The translations under genes were made by a program, and so were the position numbers. From assembly GCF_000717245.1 (NCBI RefSeq), contig NZ_JNYQ01000007.1, positions 1 through 64,000 of the forward strand: a DNA stretch of 64,000 nt, read 5' to 3'. The notes under the pieces were generated by a model that saw only the letters and a list, made by a program, of their open reading frames with translations, did no database searches and was not told the DNA's origin. Below are positions 51,413 to 59,574 of the stretch, in pieces; the first letter of the stretch is position 1, and each line of letters begins with the position of its first letter. The DNA is from Kitasatospora papulosa. GTDB taxonomy: Bacteria > Actinomycetota > Actinomycetes > Streptomycetales > Streptomycetaceae.

Positions 51413-52828
51413 GTGCCATCGATGCTGGATGCAGTCGTCGTGGGTGCGGGCCCCAACGGGCTGACCGCCGCGGTCGAACTGGCCCGCCGCGGCTTCGCCG
51501 TGGAGTTGTTCGAGGCGGGGGAGACCGTCGGCGGCGGCGCGCGCACCGAGGAACTGACCCTGCCGGGCTTCCGCCACGACCCGTGTTCCGCCGTGCACCC
51601 ACTGGCCGTCGGATCCCCCGCCTTCAGGGCGATGCCGCTCGCGCGGTACGGCCTCGAATGGCTCCAGCCGCAGCTGTCCCTCGCCCACCCCTTCCCGGAC
51701 GGCACCGCCGCCGTGCTCACCCGGTCCGTCGGGGAGAGCGCCATGTCGCTGGGCCCCCAGGACGCGGGCGCCTACCGCAGACTGGTCTCGCCCTTCACCG
51801 GCCACTGGGACACCCTCGCCGAGGACTTCCTGCGCACTCCGTGGGACGGCCTGCCCCGGGACCCCTACCGCTGGGCCCGTTTCGGGCTGGACGCGATACA
51901 GCCCGCCGCGCTGCTCTCCCGTCGTTTCCGGGGGGAGAAGGCGCGCGGCTTGATCGCCGGCCTCGCCGCCCACGCCATCGCGCCCACCAGCGGCTTCGCC
52001 ACCGGAGGGATCGCCCTCCTCTTCGCGCTCGCCGCGCACGAGAACGGCTGGCCGGTGCCGCGTGGCGGCTCACAGGCGATCTCCGACGCCCTCGCGTCGT
52101 TCCTGCGCGAGCAGGGCGGCACCATCCGCACGGGCATCGAGGTCAAGCGCCTCGACGAACTCCCGCCCGCCCGCGCCTACGTCTTCGACACCTCGCCCAC
52201 GGCGCTCGCCCGGATCGCGGGTCTCGGCGGCGCGTACGACCACTACCGCTACGGTCCCTCCTGCTTCAAGATCGATTACGCCCTCTCGGGCCCCGTGCCC
52301 TGGACCTCCGAGGAGGCCCGGCGGGCCGGGACCGTCCACGTCGGCCCCTCGGCCACCGAGATCGACGCGGCCCTGCGCGCGGCCGTGGCCGGGCGCGACC
52401 CGAGTGTCCCGTTCCTGATCACCGCGCAGCCCAGCCTCGTCGACCCGGGACGCGCCCCCGAAGGACGCCACGTCTTCTGGGCGTACGGGCACGTCCCGGC
52501 CGGCTGGGAGGGCGACGCCACCGAGGTCGTCGAGCGCCAGCTGGAGCGCTTCGCGCCCGGGTTCCGCGACCTGGTCCTGGCACGGGCGGTCGCCGGACCG
52601 CCCCGGCTCGCGGTGCGCAACGCCAACTACGTCGGCGGTGACATCGCCACCGGCGCGTTCGCCGGGCTCCAGACCGTGATCCGGCCCCGGCTCGCCCGCG
52701 TGCCCTACGCCACCGCGCACCCCGCGGTCTTCCTCTGCTCGTCGGCCACCCCGCCCGGCCCCGGTGTGCACGGCATGTCCGGGCACCACGCGGCCAAGGC
52801 GGTGTGGCGGCGCCTGCGGGGGGCGTGA
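51413..52828 (+). CDS. FAD-dependent phytoene-desaturase-like oxidoreductase
   Basis: This 471-residue flavoprotein starts with AVVVGAGPNGLTAAVELARR and continues with LFEAGETVGGGARTEELTLP, IAPTSGFATGGIALLFALAA, GWPVPRGGSQAISDALASFL and a C-terminal SSATPPGPGVHGMSGHHAAK. It belongs to the same broad family as the protein at 24788-26407 but is a different subgroup. GTG 51413 has GGAG at correct spacing. It is convergent with the FMN reductase gene, four bases apart. The substrate is unknown. Confidence 0.9.
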   Translation: MPSMLDAVVVGAGPNGLTAAVELARRGFAVELFEAGETVGGGARTEELTLPGFRHDPCSAVHPLAVGSPAFRAMPLARYGLEWLQPQLSLAHPFPDGTAAVLTRSVGESAMSLGPQDAGAYRRLVSPFTGHWDTLAEDFLRTPWDGLPRDPYRWARFGLDAIQPAALLSRRFRGEKARGLIAGLAAHAIAPTSGFATGGIALLFALAAHENGWPVPRGGSQAISDALASFLREQGGTIRTGIEVKRLDELPPARAYVFDTSPTALARIAGLGGAYDHYRYGPSCFKIDYALSGPVPWTSEEARRAGTVHVGPSATEIDAALRAAVAGRDPSVPFLITAQPSLVDPGRAPEGRHVFWAYGHVPAGWEGDATEVVERQLERFAPGFRDLVLARAVAGPPRLAVRNANYVGGDIATGAFAGLQTVIRPRLARVPYATAHPAVFLCSSATPPGPGVHGMSGHHAAKAVWRRLRGA

Positions 52829-52832
52829 GCGC

Positions 52833-53390
52833 TCAGCCCGTCGCGGCCAGCACCGCCGTACGCCCGCCCAGCACCCGGGAGAAGGTGTCCGTGACATGGG
52901 CGAGGGCCTCGGCCGTGCCGGGGGCGACGGCCAGCGTGCCGTCGTCGCCGGTGGTGATGTCCTTGTCGAGCGTGAACCAGCCCGGCACGATGTGCGCCGC
53001 GCCCATGGAGCTCAGAACCGGACGCAGCGCGTAGTCGATCGCCAGCACGTGCGCGGTGCTGCCCCCGGGGGCCAGCGGGAGCACGGTCTTGCCGGTCAGC
53101 GCGTACTGCGGGAGGAGATCCAGCAGTGTCTTCAGCAGCCCCGAGTACGCGGCCTTGTAGACGGGCGTGCCGATGACCACGCCGTCCGCGTCGCCGAAGA
53201 GCGCCGTGGCCTCGACGACGGCCGGATGCCCGAAGTCGGCGCCGAACAGCGCGTCTGCGGGAAGGGTGCGCACGTCCAGGGGCGTCACGTCGTGACCGTG
53301 CTGCCGGAGCCGGTCGTCCAGGTGGCGCAGGAGACGTGCGGTGCGGGAGGTGGCGGAGGGGCTGCCGGAGACGGACAGGATCTTTGCCAT
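52833..53390 (-). CDS. NADPH-dependent FMN reductase (SsuE/MsuE-like)
   Basis: This 185-residue flavodoxin-fold reductase has ILSVSGSPSATSRTARLLRH for the FMN phosphate and GVVIGTPVYKAAYSGLLKTL for the flavin ring, then LPLAPGGSTAHVLAID. It supplies reduced FMN to two-component flavin monooxygenases in the SsuE family, but no monooxygenase gene is adjacent. The region just beyond its start is a remnant junction, so former partners may have been lost. Confidence 0.92.
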   Translation of the reverse strand: MAKILSVSGSPSATSRTARLLRHLDDRLRQHGHDVTPLDVRTLPADALFGADFGHPAVVEATALFGDADGVVIGTPVYKAAYSGLLKTLLDLLPQYALTGKTVLPLAPGGSTAHVLAIDYALRPVLSSMGAAHIVPGWFTLDKDITTGDDGTLAVAPGTAEALAHVTDTFSRVLGGRTAVLAATG

Positions 53391-53463
53391 GGTGGACCTC
53401 TCTCTACGGGTCTCTGCGGTCAGGAAGGGCGGCGGTGCCGGAGGCCGCCGGCGCCGGGAGTGC

Positions 53464-53575
53464 TCACCACGCGCTCGGACCGGCCGTGACCACCGGCACC
53501 AGTCCGTCGCGCAGGGTCTCCAGGAAGGTGACGATCTCCGCGGCCACGGAGGGGACGTACCGGGCCTCTTCGTCG
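53464..53575 (-). pseudogene. C-terminal remnant of an unidentified leftward gene
   Basis: The minus strand reads about 37 codons of credible protein, ARYVPSVAAEIVTFLETLRD followed by GLVPVVTAGPSAW, and then a TGA at 53464-53466. There is no start codon or upstream coding sequence in frame; further up, the frame runs antisense through the cupin remnant. It looks like the tail of a lost gene, perhaps a LysR-type regulator by general resemblance only. Confidence 0.45.
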
Positions 53576-53781
53576 ACGACTCGGGGGACGAGCCGCAGGA
53601 GGTGCGGCTGCGGACCTCACCGGGCGACTACGTCTTCGTGCCGCCGTTCGTCCCGCACCGCGAGGAGAACCCGGACCCGGACGAGGAGGCCGTGGTCGTC
53701 ATCGCCCGCAGCACCCAGGAGGCGATCGTGGTCAACCTGCCGCGCCTGTACGCCCTGGACCCGGGCGCGGCGAGCGACTGA
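53560..53781 (+). pseudogene. C-terminal remnant of a cupin-domain protein
   Basis: About 70 codons of good cupin sequence are visible: LFVDDSGDEPQEVRLRTSPG, DYVFVPPFVPHREENPDPDE and EAVVVIARSTQEAIVVNLPR, ending in TGA. This is the second half of a cupin (GDYVFVPPFVPH is the second metal-binding motif). The first motif (G(X)5HXH) is missing, and upstream in this frame the translation becomes unlike protein and antisense to the FMN reductase. The gene is truncated at its 5' end. Confidence 0.6.
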
Positions 53782-53844
53782 CCGGGCGGGCGCCCGGCTT
53801 CCGCCGCTGCGGCGGACCCGGGCGTGGCTCGGTGCGAAGCGCGG

Positions 53845-53863
53845 GATTACCTCAGTGGTAATC
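53845..53863. promoter_or_regulatory. GATTACC/GGTAATC inverted repeat before the SnoaL-like gene
   Basis: GATTACC (53845-53851) and GGTAATC (53857-53863) form a 7-bp inverted repeat with a 5-base centre. It is A+T-rich against its surroundings and lies about 165 bp before the next start, so it may be an operator. The rest of 53782-54027 shows no gene. Confidence 0.45.
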
Positions 53864-54027
53864 GACCCCCTGGGAGCCGTGCGGCACGCTGCCGGTGTGC
53901 AGGGCAGGGCGACGAGCGGCCGACGGACCGCCGTCGTCCGGCCGGGCCTCGCGCCGAGGAGGCGCGGAGCGCCGCCCTGCGGGGACGCCCCGCCCGGGTG
54001 CGCCCGTACCGACGAAAGGACACCGCC

Positions 54028-54396
54028 GTGACTCTCCACCAGGACGCGGTCGAGCGCTACTTCGCCGCCTGGAACGCCGCCACCCCCGAGGATCTCGTCA
54101 AGGCGGTCGCCTCGGCGTTCAGCGAGGACGGCACCTACACCGACCCGCTGGTCGAGGCCAGGGGCCACGACGGGATCACGGCGGCGATCACCGGCGCCCA
54201 CCAGCAGTTCCCCGGATTCAGGTTCCAGCTCACCGGCACGCCGGACGCGCACCACGACCTCGTGCGCTTCACCTGGGACCTGGTATCCACCGCCGACGGA
54301 TCCTCTCCCGCGGCCGGCTTCGACGTGATCACGCTCGCCGAGGACGGCCGTATCAGCAGCGTCGCGGGCTTCCTGGACCGCCTGCCGGAGGCGTGA
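54028..54396 (+). CDS. SnoaL/NTF2-like small protein
   Basis: This 122-residue cone-shaped alpha+beta barrel protein has DAVERYFAAWNAATPEDLVK at the start, FSEDGTYTDPLVEARGHDGI, then FPGFRFQLTGTPDAHHDLVR and FTWDLVS, and a C-terminal AGFDVITLAEDGRISSVAGF. This is the SnoaL-like (NTF2) pattern; members are isomerases, hydrolases or binding proteins. GTG 54028 has GAAAGGA upstream. The function is unknown. Confidence 0.88.
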   Translation: MTLHQDAVERYFAAWNAATPEDLVKAVASAFSEDGTYTDPLVEARGHDGITAAITGAHQQFPGFRFQLTGTPDAHHDLVRFTWDLVSTADGSSPAAGFDVITLAEDGRISSVAGFLDRLPEA

Positions 54397-54405
54397 GCCC
54401 TCCCC

Positions 54406-55248
54406 TCAGTGCGCCGCCCGGAGCGCGGCGGCCGTCTCCGGGTCGGCGGGCAGGAACGTCTCGACGGCCAGCTCGGAGACGGTCACGTCCATCGGGGTGT
54501 TGAACGTCGTGGCCGTCGAGACGAACGACAGCACCCGCCCCCCTGCCTCGATGCGGAGCGGTAGGGCGAAGGGGTGAACAGCCGCTTCCTGCAAGTGCGT
54601 TCGGGCTTCCGGTCGCCCGTCCGGGCCGGTGCGGGGGTCGTCGGCGGGCGCCGGATAGGCGGCTACCTCCTTGTACAGGCCGCGCAGCGCGTCCGAGGAG
54701 CGCAACGTGGCCTGCCGGTCCATCCGTTCCAGCAGATGGGCGCGCCACTCGCCCAGATTGCGGATCCGCGGGGCCAGGCCCTCCGGGTGCAGGGTCAGGC
54801 GCATGGCGTTCAAGGGGGGCCGCAGCAGGTGACCGGCCACCCCGTCGAGCAGCATTCCGACGCCCTTGTTGGCGGCCACCACGTCGTACATCCCGTTCAT
54901 CACCAGGGCGGGGAAGGGCTCGTAGGCCGTCAGCAGCTGATCCAGGCCGGCGCGGAGCGTCGTCATCTCCGGGGCGGTCAGGGACGTCTCCGGGTACGAG
55001 GGGGCGTGACCCGCCGCCATGAGGAGCGCGTTGCGCTCGCGCACGGGGACGTCGAGGTGCTCGGCCAGGTGCAGCACCATGGAACGGCTCGGCGTGGACC
55101 TGCCGGTCTCGATGAAGCTGATGTGGCGTGCGGAACTGTCGGCCCGCAGGGCCAGTTCGAGCTGGCTCAGCCCGCGCAGCTTGCGCCAGCCCCGCAGCAG
55201 GCTCCCCGCCTTCGGGTCATCGACCGTCCTGGTCATGGCAGTCGTCAT
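54406..55248 (-). CDS. XRE-family regulator with MmyB-like ligand domain
   Basis: This 280-residue regulator has an N-terminal Cro/CI helix-turn-helix (GSLLRGWRKLRGLSQLELAL, then ARHISFIETGRSTPSRSMVL) and a C-terminal MmyB-like domain (YEPFPALVMNGMYDVVAANK and VLSFVSTATTFNTPMDVTV). Such regulators usually repress a neighbouring short-chain dehydrogenase or small enzyme and bind a fatty or aromatic ligand. ATG 55248 has no ribosome site, and TACCGT lies seven bases upstream, so it is probably leaderless. It converges on the SnoaL-like gene, ten bases apart. Confidence 0.9.
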   Translation of the reverse strand: MTTAMTRTVDDPKAGSLLRGWRKLRGLSQLELALRADSSARHISFIETGRSTPSRSMVLHLAEHLDVPVRERNALLMAAGHAPSYPETSLTAPEMTTLRAGLDQLLTAYEPFPALVMNGMYDVVAANKGVGMLLDGVAGHLLRPPLNAMRLTLHPEGLAPRIRNLGEWRAHLLERMDRQATLRSSDALRGLYKEVAAYPAPADDPRTGPDGRPEARTHLQEAAVHPFALPLRIEAGGRVLSFVSTATTFNTPMDVTVSELAVETFLPADPETAAALRAAH

Positions 55249-55441
55249 GTTCAGGACGGTAGCCGATCCGGACGGCGGTACCCGTGGAATGCCGGGAGAG
55301 TGGTGCCCCGGTGGTCTCGCGACGGTCCCCCGGACACGACTGCGACGGATCCGCCGCCGGTGATGTGCGCCCCTGCCCACGGTCAGGGAACGCCGGGCAA
55401 CCGTGCGCGCACCGGGGGTGCCACGTAGACCCGGTCGGCGG

Positions 55442-56065
55442 TCATCCCCGGAGCGAACGCGCTCGGAGCGAACGCGCTCCCGGGCTGTCGCCCCTGAAGT
55501 GCTGCCCCGCGGCGATCTCGTCGCCGATCACCGACCAGACGGTCTCGTCGTCCTGGAAGGGGAGCGGGTCGACGGCGCTCGTCTCCCGACGGACACGCTC
55601 GACCTCGCGGTCCAGGCGTTCGAAGCCGGCCTCCTCGTCGCTGTCGTCGTCGAAGCTGAACTCCTCCAGCAGGCGCTGGAACAGGAGACCGACCTGGACG
55701 AGGGAGGACACGTCCGCGTGGAGCTGCTGGACGGCCTCCTCGTCGGGGTCGAAGGCGTGGACCGCGCCGGAACCGGGGTCGAGGGCCAGATGGGCGTTGA
55801 GCAGCCAGCCGATGACGGGCCATGCGCCCGCACCCTCGGGGGCGTCCTCGACGTCCTCGACATGGATGACGTCCCCGACGAGCGGCAGCCCTCCGGTGTC
55901 GTGCTCACGCAGCCAGAGCGTCCCTGCGGGGACCCCGACGGCCTGCAGGAGACGGGCGCCCTCGGTGCCGGCGGCGGCGGGCGGAAAGGCGGTCGCCGGC
56001 AGGGTCACCAGCCGGTCCTCGCCGAAGACGCCGGCGAGTCCGCCGCGAGTGATGTCGAAAAGCAC
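55442..56065 (-). CDS. SUKH-4-family protein
   Basis: This protein of about 207 residues resembles the SUKH-4 immunity/SMI1-KNR4 group: FDITRGGLAGVFGEDRLVTL at the start, LWLREHDTGGLPLVGDVIHV, and the HLALDPGSGAVHAFDPDEE and VSSLVQVGLLFQRLLEEFSF part. SUKH proteins are often immunity partners of polymorphic toxins, or control proteins. GTG 56065 has GGAGG ten bases upstream. It follows glnK after about 127 bp on the same strand, the position where glnD lies in the classical Streptomyces operon. No toxin gene is adjacent. Confidence 0.75.
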   Translation of the reverse strand: MLFDITRGGLAGVFGEDRLVTLPATAFPPAAAGTEGARLLQAVGVPAGTLWLREHDTGGLPLVGDVIHVEDVEDAPEGAGAWPVIGWLLNAHLALDPGSGAVHAFDPDEEAVQQLHADVSSLVQVGLLFQRLLEEFSFDDDSDEEAGFERLDREVERVRRETSAVDPLPFQDDETVWSVIGDEIAAGQHFRGDSPGARSLRARSLRG

Positions 56066-56192
56066 GGCGGGGCCTCCGAACCCGGCGGTGCCACGCCCGC
56101 CGTGGGACTCGTGGTGGACGGGACCGGCCACCGCGACAGCCTCGCAGACCGCGGAGCCCGCGGAGAACCCGGGCTCCGTCGTGCGGGCGGTC

Positions 56193-56531
56193 CTACAGGG
56201 CGTCCGGCCCCCGCTCGCCCGTCCGGACCCGGACAACGGTCTCCACCGGCACCGCCCACACCTTGCCGTCGCCGATCTTGCCGGTGCGGGCGGCGCGGAC
56301 CACCGCGTCCAGGACCGCCTCCGCGTCCGCGTCCTCGACCAGCACCTCCATACGGATCTTGGGGACCAGGTCCACCCGGTACTCGGCGCCCCGGTAAACC
56401 TCGGTGTGGCCGTGCTGGCGCCCGTACCCGCTGGCCTCCGTGACGGTCATCCCGTTCACGCCGAGTTCCTGCAGCGCGGTCTTCACCTCGTCGAGGCGGT
56501 GCGGCTTCACGACCGCGGTGATGAGCTTCAT
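56193..56531 (-). CDS. glnK: PII nitrogen-regulatory protein GlnK
   Basis: This 112-residue PII protein has MKLITAVVKPHRLDEVKTAL at the start, the T-loop with Tyr51 in YRGAEYRVDLVPK (the site modified by GlnD in Streptomyces), and the B-loop with TGKIGDGKVWAVPVE. It binds ATP and 2-oxoglutarate, and GlnK proteins typically control the ammonium channel encoded just upstream. Its ATG overlaps the amtB stop (ATGA), so the two are translationally coupled. Confidence 0.96.
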   Translation of the reverse strand: MKLITAVVKPHRLDEVKTALQELGVNGMTVTEASGYGRQHGHTEVYRGAEYRVDLVPKIRMEVLVEDADAEAVLDAVVRAARTGKIGDGKVWAVPVETVVRVRTGERGPDAL

Positions 56532-57850
56532 GGGGCGGTGCTCCTGTCCTGGAGGCGAAGTACGGAATGACCCGGCGTCTGCGCGGTGGCATGACCCAGG
56601 CCGCCGTGATCGTAGGCGCTCTCCGCGTGGACCGTCTGGTCGAGGCCCGTGAGCTCCTCCTCCTCGGAGGCCCGCACGCCCATCATCCGGTCGATCACCT
56701 TGCCGATCCCGTAGGTCATCAGGAAGGTGTACGCGGCCACGGCGAGCACCGCGCCGGTCTGCCGGGCGAGTTGGCCCGCTCCGCCGCCGTAGAACAGACC
56801 GTCCGTGCCGCCGGTCATCGTGGACGTCGCGAACAGCCCGATGAGCAGGGTGCCCACGACGCCTCCCACGAAGTGCACACCGACGACGTCCAGGGAGTCG
56901 TCGTAGTCGAAGCGGAACTTCCAGGCGACCGCGTACGAGCACACGACACCTGCCGCGAGTCCGACGACCGCGGCGCCGAGCACGCCCACGGTCCCGCAGG
57001 CGGGGGTGATCGCCACCAGGCCTGCGACGACGCCGGACGCCGCGCCGAAGGTGGTCGGGTGCCCGTCGCGCCGCTGCTCGACGAAGAGCCAGCCGAGCAG
57101 CCCGGTGCAGCCCGCGACGAGGGTGTTGAGGACGGAAGCGGCGGCCAGACCGTTGGCGCCGAGCGCCGAACCGCCGTTGAACCCGAGCCAGCCGAACCAC
57201 AGCAGACCCGCGCCGAGCATCACCATCGGCAGGTTGTGCGGACGCATCGCGTCCTTCTTGAAGCCGATCCGGGGCCCGATCACGAGGGCGAGGGCCAGGC
57301 CCGAGGCTCCGCAGGTGATCTCCACGACGAGTCCGCCGGCGAAGTCCAGGGCGCCGAGCGAATCCTTGATCCACCCGCCGGGGCCCCAGACCCAGTGGGC
57401 GACGGGAACGTATACGAGAAGGGTCCACACCGGTACGAGGACCAGCCACGCCGCGAACTTCATGCGGTCCGCGATCGCCCCACTGATCAGCGCGGCCGTG
57501 AGGATCGCGAACGTGAGCTGGAACGTGGTGAACAGCAGCGTGGGTACGCTGCCGGTGAGATCGTCGGGACCGATGCCGACCATGCCGGCATGGCCGAGTC
57601 CGCCGATCAGCCCCGCGAACGCGTCGTCGCCGAACGCCAGCGAGTAGCCGGCGACCAGCCAGACGACCGTGACCAGCGCGATGGACACGAAGCTCATCAT
57701 CAGCATGTTCAGGACGCTCTTGGTGCGGACCATGCCGCCGTAGAACAGGGCGAGGCCCGGCGTCATCAGCAGGACGAGAGCGGTGGCGGCCAGGAGCCAG
57801 GCGGTGTCGCCTGTGTCGAGGCCTGCCGAGGCCAGGGTCACGGGGGTCAA
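56528..57850 (-). CDS. amtB: Ammonium transporter Amt
   Basis: This channel of about 440 residues has the Amt signature: LLMTPGLALFYGGMVRTKSV and LNMLMMSFVS, the QLTFAILTAALISGAIADRM segment, and the twin histidines in DVVGVHFVGGVVGTLLIGLF. It has about eleven membrane helices and exports no signal beyond that. TTG 57850 has GGAGGG upstream at good spacing; GTG 57841 is the alternative. It is the first gene of the amtB-glnK operon, and GlnR-type boxes lie 60-96 bp upstream. Confidence 0.95.
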   Translation of the reverse strand: MTPVTLASAGLDTGDTAWLLAATALVLLMTPGLALFYGGMVRTKSVLNMLMMSFVSIALVTVVWLVAGYSLAFGDDAFAGLIGGLGHAGMVGIGPDDLTGSVPTLLFTTFQLTFAILTAALISGAIADRMKFAAWLVLVPVWTLLVYVPVAHWVWGPGGWIKDSLGALDFAGGLVVEITCGASGLALALVIGPRIGFKKDAMRPHNLPMVMLGAGLLWFGWLGFNGGSALGANGLAAASVLNTLVAGCTGLLGWLFVEQRRDGHPTTFGAASGVVAGLVAITPACGTVGVLGAAVVGLAAGVVCSYAVAWKFRFDYDDSLDVVGVHFVGGVVGTLLIGLFATSTMTGGTDGLFYGGGAGQLARQTGAVLAVAAYTFLMTYGIGKVIDRMMGVRASEEEELTGLDQTVHAESAYDHGGLGHATAQTPGHSVLRLQDRSTAP

Positions 57851-57908
57851 GAGGGGGTCCCTCCTCGGGGCGGCGTGGGGTCCGGCCCGGAGAGACTCGC
57901 GGGTGTGC

Positions 57909-57946
57909 GTTTCACGCAGGACGCCGTCGCGTTTCCGGCATGTTTC
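57909..57946 (-). promoter_or_regulatory. GlnR-type boxes upstream of amtB
   Basis: On the minus strand GAAAC occurs at 57942-57946, 57931-57935 and 57909-57913, at spacings of 11 and 22 bp; the intervening position (11 bp) has a poor match. This helical phasing of GAAAC half-sites is the pattern of GlnR in Streptomyces. The boxes are 60-96 bp upstream of the amtB start. The gTnAC half-sites of the consensus are weak, so the match is partial. Confidence 0.6.
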
Positions 57947-58000
57947 ATTGCGTGGGGGTGACCGAAACCTCACCGTCCTGTCGCGAGGGGGGCGCCGGGC

Positions 58001-58041
58001 CCCCGCCGGTCCGCCCGGCCGGGGCGGAGGGACCGACGGGG
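58001..58041 (-). terminator. Hairpin after the beta-helix lyase gene
   Basis: CCCCGCCGGTCC (58001-58012) pairs with GGACCGACGGGG (58030-58041) with one mismatch, and CGCCC/GGGCG forms an inner stem. It lies 30 bp after the lyase stop on the minus strand and upstream of amtB, so it probably ends the lyase transcript. Confidence 0.65.
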
Positions 58042-58071
58042 ACGCGGTGACCACGGACTCACTCCGTACGG

Positions 58072-59265
58072 CTACGGCGTCACCCTGCTGCCGCCGAAGG
58101 TGACGACGAGCGAGCCGTCGCCGGCGAAGGACCAGTCCATCGCGCCGGAGTACGCGGAGCACGCCGGTCCGTCGGAGCCGGTCCAGAACTGGTTGGAACT
58201 GTCCGCGTCACCCACGGTCTTGTCGTTGGAACCGTCGTCGGCGCGGCAGGAGACGTTGCCCCGGAACACCGAAGTGCCCTTGTCGAAGGAGAAGTTGCGC
58301 TCGGCGTTGTCGATACCGACGTTGTCCGACACCGTCATGGAGCCGGGGTTGCTGTTGTAGGTGAATCCGTGGTGGCCGTTGCTGTAGGCGATGTTGCGCC
58401 TGACGATGTGGTCGACCTCGATGCCGTCGCCGCCGAGCTTGTAGCCGTTGCGGTCGCCGTCGGAGTTCACGGTCCCGTCGGAGAGGGTGCCGTTGTCGTA
58501 GGAGAGGGAGTCCTCGATGGTCACCGGCCCGATGGGGCCCGTCTCCGACTTGGTGTAGAGATCCCAGCCGTCGTCGATGTTGTTGTGGGACACGGTGTAC
58601 CGGAAGACGTTCCCGGGGCCTGACGTGAGCTTCGCGGCGAAGCCGTCCGCGTCCTCGCCGTCGGAGTCCGCGTTGTCGTGCGATTCCGAACTCAGGACGA
58701 GGTTGTTCGCCGGCCACTCGTCGTCGGGTGTGTCGGAGGCGATCCGCGAGATCTGCAGGCCCGAGTCGTGGTTGAAGCGCGTCACGACGTGCTCGATGAC
58801 GTTGTTGCTGCCACCGACGAAGATCCCGTTGTCGCCCGCGTGCTGGACGACGACGCCGTCCACGTGCCAGTAGGCGCCGTTCACCGCCAGGCCCCGGTTC
58901 GCCGGGTCCTCACTCATGGCGGCGAAGTCCAGGACCGGGGTCTCGTCCGGATAGGCGGCGAGCGTCGTGCGGGCTGCCGGGGTGCCGTCGTTGCCCGGCG
59001 GGATGGTGACCGTCTCGGAGTACGCGTACGTCCCGCCGCGCAGGTAGATCGTCCCGCCCGGGGACACACGGTCGATCGCCGAGGAGAGGGTCGTCGGGTC
59101 GGACTGCGTACCGGCCGCGCCGTCGCTGCCGGACGGTGCCACGTACAGGGCGTCCGCAGCCACGGAGCCGGGGCCGGTGGGGGTGGCCAGGGCCATGGTG
59201 CCGGGCAGGGCGAGGAGCGATCCGGCCAGCAGGCCGACGCACGCGATGACTGGCTTCTTCAGCAT
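58072..59265 (-). CDS. Secreted right-handed beta-helix polysaccharide lyase (PL9-like)
   Basis: This 397-residue exported protein has a signal peptide (KKPVIACVGLLAGSLLALPG) and then the DUF1565-type start with LYVAPSGSDGAAGTQSDP and IDRVSPGGTIYLRGGTYAYS. Repeating beta-helix coils follow (VIEHVVTRFNHDSGLQIS, DGWDLYTKSETGPIGPVTIE, NGHHGFTYNSNPGSMTVSDN). This is the pectate lyase family 9 pattern; polygalacturonate cleavage is likely but not proven. ATG 59265 has GGAAGAG. A LacI-type operator lies upstream, so it is probably induced by a plant sugar. Confidence 0.86.
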   Translation of the reverse strand: MLKKPVIACVGLLAGSLLALPGTMALATPTGPGSVAADALYVAPSGSDGAAGTQSDPTTLSSAIDRVSPGGTIYLRGGTYAYSETVTIPPGNDGTPAARTTLAAYPDETPVLDFAAMSEDPANRGLAVNGAYWHVDGVVVQHAGDNGIFVGGSNNVIEHVVTRFNHDSGLQISRIASDTPDDEWPANNLVLSSESHDNADSDGEDADGFAAKLTSGPGNVFRYTVSHNNIDDGWDLYTKSETGPIGPVTIEDSLSYDNGTLSDGTVNSDGDRNGYKLGGDGIEVDHIVRRNIAYSNGHHGFTYNSNPGSMTVSDNVGIDNAERNFSFDKGTSVFRGNVSCRADDGSNDKTVGDADSSNQFWTGSDGPACSAYSGAMDWSFAGDGSLVVTFGGSRVTP

Positions 59266-59357
59266 GGGGGTGGCTCTTCCTGTCGGGGGCCGGTGCGCCA
59301 ACCCGTCCGTTCGGGTGTCTGAACGAGCGAGCAGGCCGGCACCGCACCGAGTGGGGG

Positions 59358-59403
59358 GAAAGCGCTTTCTCCGACCGTAGAGTCACTGTCGTGAGCGCGT
59401 CAA
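59358..59403 (-). promoter_or_regulatory. Promoter and LacI-type operator of the lyase gene
   Basis: On the minus strand TTGACG (59398-59403) and TACGGT (59374-59379) form -35 and -10 boxes with an 18-bp spacer. GAAAGCGCTTTC (59358-59369), a perfect 12-bp palindrome with the central CG typical of LacI-family sites, starts four bases after the -10, over the expected transcription start. A bound repressor would block initiation. Confidence 0.8.
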
Positions 59404-59574
59404 TGCCTAGGTACGTGATGCCAGTTCATCGATGTGAACAAGATGAGGCTCTCGGCGCCCGCGTGGCCGTACACACGAGTGAAGGGCGTACGCGCACGCG
59501 AGCCGGAGGTCCGCGCGAGGTCCATGTCGGATTTCCGCCAGCCGCCGGACCTCCCGGTGCCCGATGCTTGGACC

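Noticed and set aside
53341..53559. 5' part of a rightward open frame that leads into the cupin remnant
   Set aside because: The translation is unlike protein, runs antisense to the FMN reductase start, and lacks the first cupin motif; only the part after about 53560 is credible.
55442..56065. SUKH gene as evidence for a polymorphic-toxin locus
   Set aside because: No toxin, WXG or RHS gene is present nearby; the linkage is to amtB-glnK.
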